A stretch of 37,283 nt of DNA from an uncultured Bacteroidales bacterium (GTDB taxonomy: Bacteria; Bacteroidota; Bacteroidia; Bacteroidales; UBA932): positions 1-37,283 of the forward strand of contig CALUTT010000032.1 in NCBI GenBank assembly GCA_944323775.1, given 5' to 3'. The position numbers and the translations under genes are program-made. The notes under the pieces were generated by a model. That model was not told the DNA's origin and did no database searches. It saw only the letters and a program-made list of their open reading frames with translations. Below, one piece after another: positions 35,217 through 37,283 of this stretch; the stretch's first letter is position 1, and each line of letters opens with the position of its first letter.

Positions 35217-35978
35217 TCAGAACACCCATTTGATCCCGGCGCACGGACGGCACCAGAATCCCTTGGTTGTCCCGAAATCAAAGGACAGCTCCACTTCTCC
35301 TCCGACGTTCAGATTCTCACATCCGAAATGACGGCCGACGTTGTACCACAGCTGCGGCTCGGAAATGAATACTGCATGTGATGTCTCAGGGAGTATCTCC
35401 CCGTAGCGGTCCGCAAACAGTGTGTGTTCCTCCCACCAGAAGTCGGCGAAGCCTGAGAAGGTCAGGCCTTTGAGACCGAACAGGTCGTTCAGGGTCCACA
35501 CTCCGGTGAACTGAAGGGGGACTCTGCTGCGGGTATCGTGGCTGGCGTAGCTGATGTATTTGTACAGTACCTTTATGTTGAAGGTGTTGCGGTAGTCTGC
35601 GCTGTGAAGGAACCAGTCTATTCCAGCGAGGAAGGCGTTGTTGATCGTGTAGCCTTTGTAGACTCCACCGTCATATTCGAGGTGCAGGCTGAACGGAGCA
35701 AGCGCAGTCTCCTGCCAGAAATTCAGACATCTCGAAAACTCCATGTATGTTCCGCTCGGCGCATTGACCTTCCCTTCGGCGTTGCGTGAATTGAAGTCAT
35801 GGTCCACAAAGAAGAAAGTGGTCCCCCATGGGTCATTGTACAGGCCTTCTATTGTAGTGGTAATGTATCCGCGGTCTGATCCGAGGTCATACAGAACCTG
35901 GACATTAGTCTGTGCAGAAGCATTCTGTGCCGCGGAAATGGCAGCGGCAGCGGCAAGGAAACAGAGAATTCTTTTCAT
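35217..35978 (-). CDS. DUF5020 outer-membrane protein (Tsx-like barrel)
   Basis: A 253-residue protein with a signal peptide (about 1-22, SAQNASAQ). It is followed by beta-strand-rich sequence with many aromatic residues, ending CAGIKWVF as expected for an outer-membrane barrel. The start of the mature part (TNVQVLYDLGSDRGYITTTI) and the FFFVDHDF segment are typical of DUF5020, which is distantly related to the Tsx nucleoside channel. If that relationship holds, a nucleoside-like substrate is possible but not shown. It converges on the membrane-protein gene and is divergent from the RNase R-like gene. Confidence 0.8.
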   Translation of the reverse strand: MKRILCFLAAAAAISAAQNASAQTNVQVLYDLGSDRGYITTTIEGLYNDPWGTTFFFVDHDFNSRNAEGKVNAPSGTYMEFSRCLNFWQETALAPFSLHLEYDGGVYKGYTINNAFLAGIDWFLHSADYRNTFNIKVLYKYISYASHDTRSRVPLQFTGVWTLNDLFGLKGLTFSGFADFWWEEHTLFADRYGEILPETSHAVFISEPQLWYNVGRHFGCENLNVGGEVELSFDFGTTKGFWCRPCAGIKWVF

Positions 35979-36018
35979 TGACTGGTGAAATGGGTGTAAA
36001 ACAACTTAACCAAGGGCG

Positions 36019-36026
36019 CAAATTTA
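36019..36026 (-). promoter_or_regulatory. -7 element of the DUF5020 promoter
   Basis: On the minus strand TAAATTTG, a perfect TAnnTTTG match, 40 nt before the start codon. It forms an inverted pair with the element at 36049-36056. Confidence 0.55.
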
Positions 36027-36048
36027 GGAATATTATGCAAGAATTCAC

Positions 36049-36056
36049 TAAATTTG
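36049..36056 (+). promoter_or_regulatory. -7 element of the RNase R-like gene
   Basis: TAAATTTG, a perfect TAnnTTTG match, 18 nt before the start codon at 36075, so the leader would be short. It is the inverted copy of the divergent element. Confidence 0.55.
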
Positions 36057-36074
36057 TCAAGTTATAGTAGATTT

Positions 36075-37283
36075 ATGCGTAAAGGTACTGTTCAGAAAAA
36101 GCTCAGGACGCACCGCAAGAAGGTGTTTCCCCAGGTTGAGGGACGGGTTCAGATGACCCGTGAGGGCTATATTTTCGTCATCGTGGACGGAGAGGAAGAT
36201 GATGTTTTCGTAAAGGCCTCGAAGACCAGACATGCGCTTGACGGGGACATCGTCAGAGTCGCGGTCACCAAGCCGGGCGACAAGCAGAAAGGGAAGAGGA
36301 AGGAAGGCGAGGTAGTCGAGATACTCAGGCGCTCCGGCAAGCCTTTCGTAGGAATATACCACAGCATAGGCGATCAGGCATGGGTGCTTATGCAGAGCAA
36401 GTCCATGCCCTATGACATACAGGTCGACCCTGCAGCCGCATCCGGGATGGGGGCCGTGAACGGAATGAAGGTGGCGGTAGTCGTCGACGGATGGGAGCGC
36501 AAGGAAACCAGCCCCCGCGGTCACCTTACCGACGTTCTCGGAGAGCCCGGAAAGAATGACACCGAGATGCACGCCATTCTGGCGGAGTTCAATCTTCCGT
36601 ACCGTTTTTCTGCGGAGGTGGAGTCCGCGGCTGACGGCATATCCGATTCGATAGGGGAGAGGGAGCTGAAGGGCCGCAAGGATTTCAGGAATACCTTTAC
36701 GTTTACGATCGATCCGGCCGATGCCAAGGATTTTGACGACGCCCTCTCGTTCAAGCCTCTTCCTGACGGCAACTTCGAAGTCGGAGTCCATATTGCCGAC
36801 GTATCGTGGTATGTAAGGCCTGGCAGTGTGGTCGACAAGGAGGCACGGGACAGAGGCACATCCGTGTATCTGGTAGACAGGACCGTCCCCATGCTTCCGG
36901 AAAAGCTGTGCAACAAATTGTGTTCGCTCCGCCCCAATGAGGAAAAGCTGACTTTCTCTACAGTGTTCGTGATGACACCGAAGGCGGAGATAAAATCCCG
37001 GTGGATAGGAAGGACAGTCATATGTTCAGACCGCAGGCTCAACTACGACGAGGCCCAGAGTTATATCGAGGCGGAAAAGACGGATGACTCCGACATGCTC
37101 TCAGTGGCCATCCGCACCCTTAACGGTATGGCTGCAAGGCTGAGGGAGAACGAGAGGAAGGCCGGGGCCATTGACTTCGACCGTCCTGAAATGAAAGTCG
37201 AGGTGGATGCAGAAGGAAAGCCAGTCAGAGTGTACGAGAAGATCTCGAAGGAGGCCAACTGGCTGATCGAGGAGTTCATGCTG
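36075..37283 (+). CDS. rnr: ribonuclease R / RNase II family exoribonuclease, 3' end beyond the window
   Basis: A 403-codon open frame that runs off the window, so the last part of the RNB domain and the S1 domain are not seen. The start at 36075 gives MRKGTVQKKLRTHRKK, then a cold-shock-like segment (GRVQMTREGYIFVIVDGEED). The catalytic start of RNB follows, with DAKDFDDA at 216-223 (metal-binding aspartates), VHIADVSWYV and DRTVPMLPEKLCNKLCSL. The enzyme degrades structured RNA from the 3' end. The helix-turn-helix domain that usually precedes the first cold-shock domain in RNase R is absent, which places the catalytic aspartates about 60 residues earlier than in E. coli RNase R. Confidence 0.9.
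   Translation, partial: MRKGTVQKKLRTHRKKVFPQVEGRVQMTREGYIFVIVDGEEDDVFVKASKTRHALDGDIVRVAVTKPGDKQKGKRKEGEVVEILRRSGKPFVGIYHSIGDQAWVLMQSKSMPYDIQVDPAAASGMGAVNGMKVAVVVDGWERKETSPRGHLTDVLGEPGKNDTEMHAILAEFNLPYRFSAEVESAADGISDSIGERELKGRKDFRNTFTFTIDPADAKDFDDALSFKPLPDGNFEVGVHIADVSWYVRPGSVVDKEARDRGTSVYLVDRTVPMLPEKLCNKLCSLRPNEEKLTFSTVFVMTPKAEIKSRWIGRTVICSDRRLNYDEAQSYIEAEKTDDSDMLSVAIRTLNGMAARLRENERKAGAIDFDRPEMKVEVDAEGKPVRVYEKISKEANWLIEEFML

Noticed and set aside
1-37283. CRISPR arrays, insertion sequences, prophage, tRNA or rRNA genes
   Set aside because: No regular spacer-repeat array, transposase, integrase, phage structural gene or tRNA-like cloverleaf was seen; gaps between genes are too short for most of these.

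Overview
The window looks like a chromosomal contig from a Bacteroidales bacterium, probably a gut or gut-like species. The evidence is repeated use of the Bacteroidota -7 promoter element TAnnTTTG, plus protein types typical of the phylum: BACON-domain lipoproteins, NVEALA peptides, a DUF3244-like secreted protein, GldH, DUF5020, CarboxypepD_reg-type TonB-dependent receptors, and many lipoproteins with a Cys near residue 20. Family or genus cannot be fixed from this sequence alone. Apart from four genes near the left end, most of the window is ordinary, densely packed core genome.

Layout. 1-320 is low-complexity, gene-free DNA at the contig edge. 321-690 is a small DUF3244-like secreted protein whose frame is broken in a T8 tract, followed by a very GC-rich outer-membrane beta-barrel receptor (723-3131). 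On the minus strand, 4823-3177 is a compact operon of two NVEALA peptides and a six-bladed beta-propeller lipoprotein, with its own promoter. A gene-free, inverted-repeat-rich stretch (4824-5271) precedes lgt. 6231-12091 is a TolC-HlyD-AcrB type RND efflux operon whose last, overlapping gene encodes a PII-like protein. 12155-18061 is an eight-gene, almost gap-free operon: trxA, a beta-barrel protein, a LOG-family protein, a polyprenyl diphosphate synthase, DNA polymerase III delta', PSP1/RicT, gldH and trmB. Converging on it from the minus strand is metK-smpB-miaA, led by a SAM-II type riboswitch.

20681-30544 is the most interesting region. It holds an Oar-like TonB-dependent receptor, a lipoprotein with two BACON and three OB-fold-like domains, a lipoprotein DNA/RNA non-specific endonuclease (DRGH motif), a lipoprotein of the endonuclease/exonuclease/phosphatase superfamily and a lipoprotein M3 metallopeptidase. 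Together they look like a cell-surface and periplasmic system that captures and degrades extracellular nucleic acid or nucleoprotein. An internal terminator divides it into a receptor/binding unit and an enzyme unit. The functional reading is inference.

30566-37283 contains gpmI, a GIN-domain (DUF2807) beta-helix protein with about nine SGSGD-type repeats, a split ThrE-type exporter (two genes) with a membrane protein, a DUF5020 outer-membrane protein on the minus strand, and, divergently, the 5' part of an RNase R/II-family gene that runs off the window.
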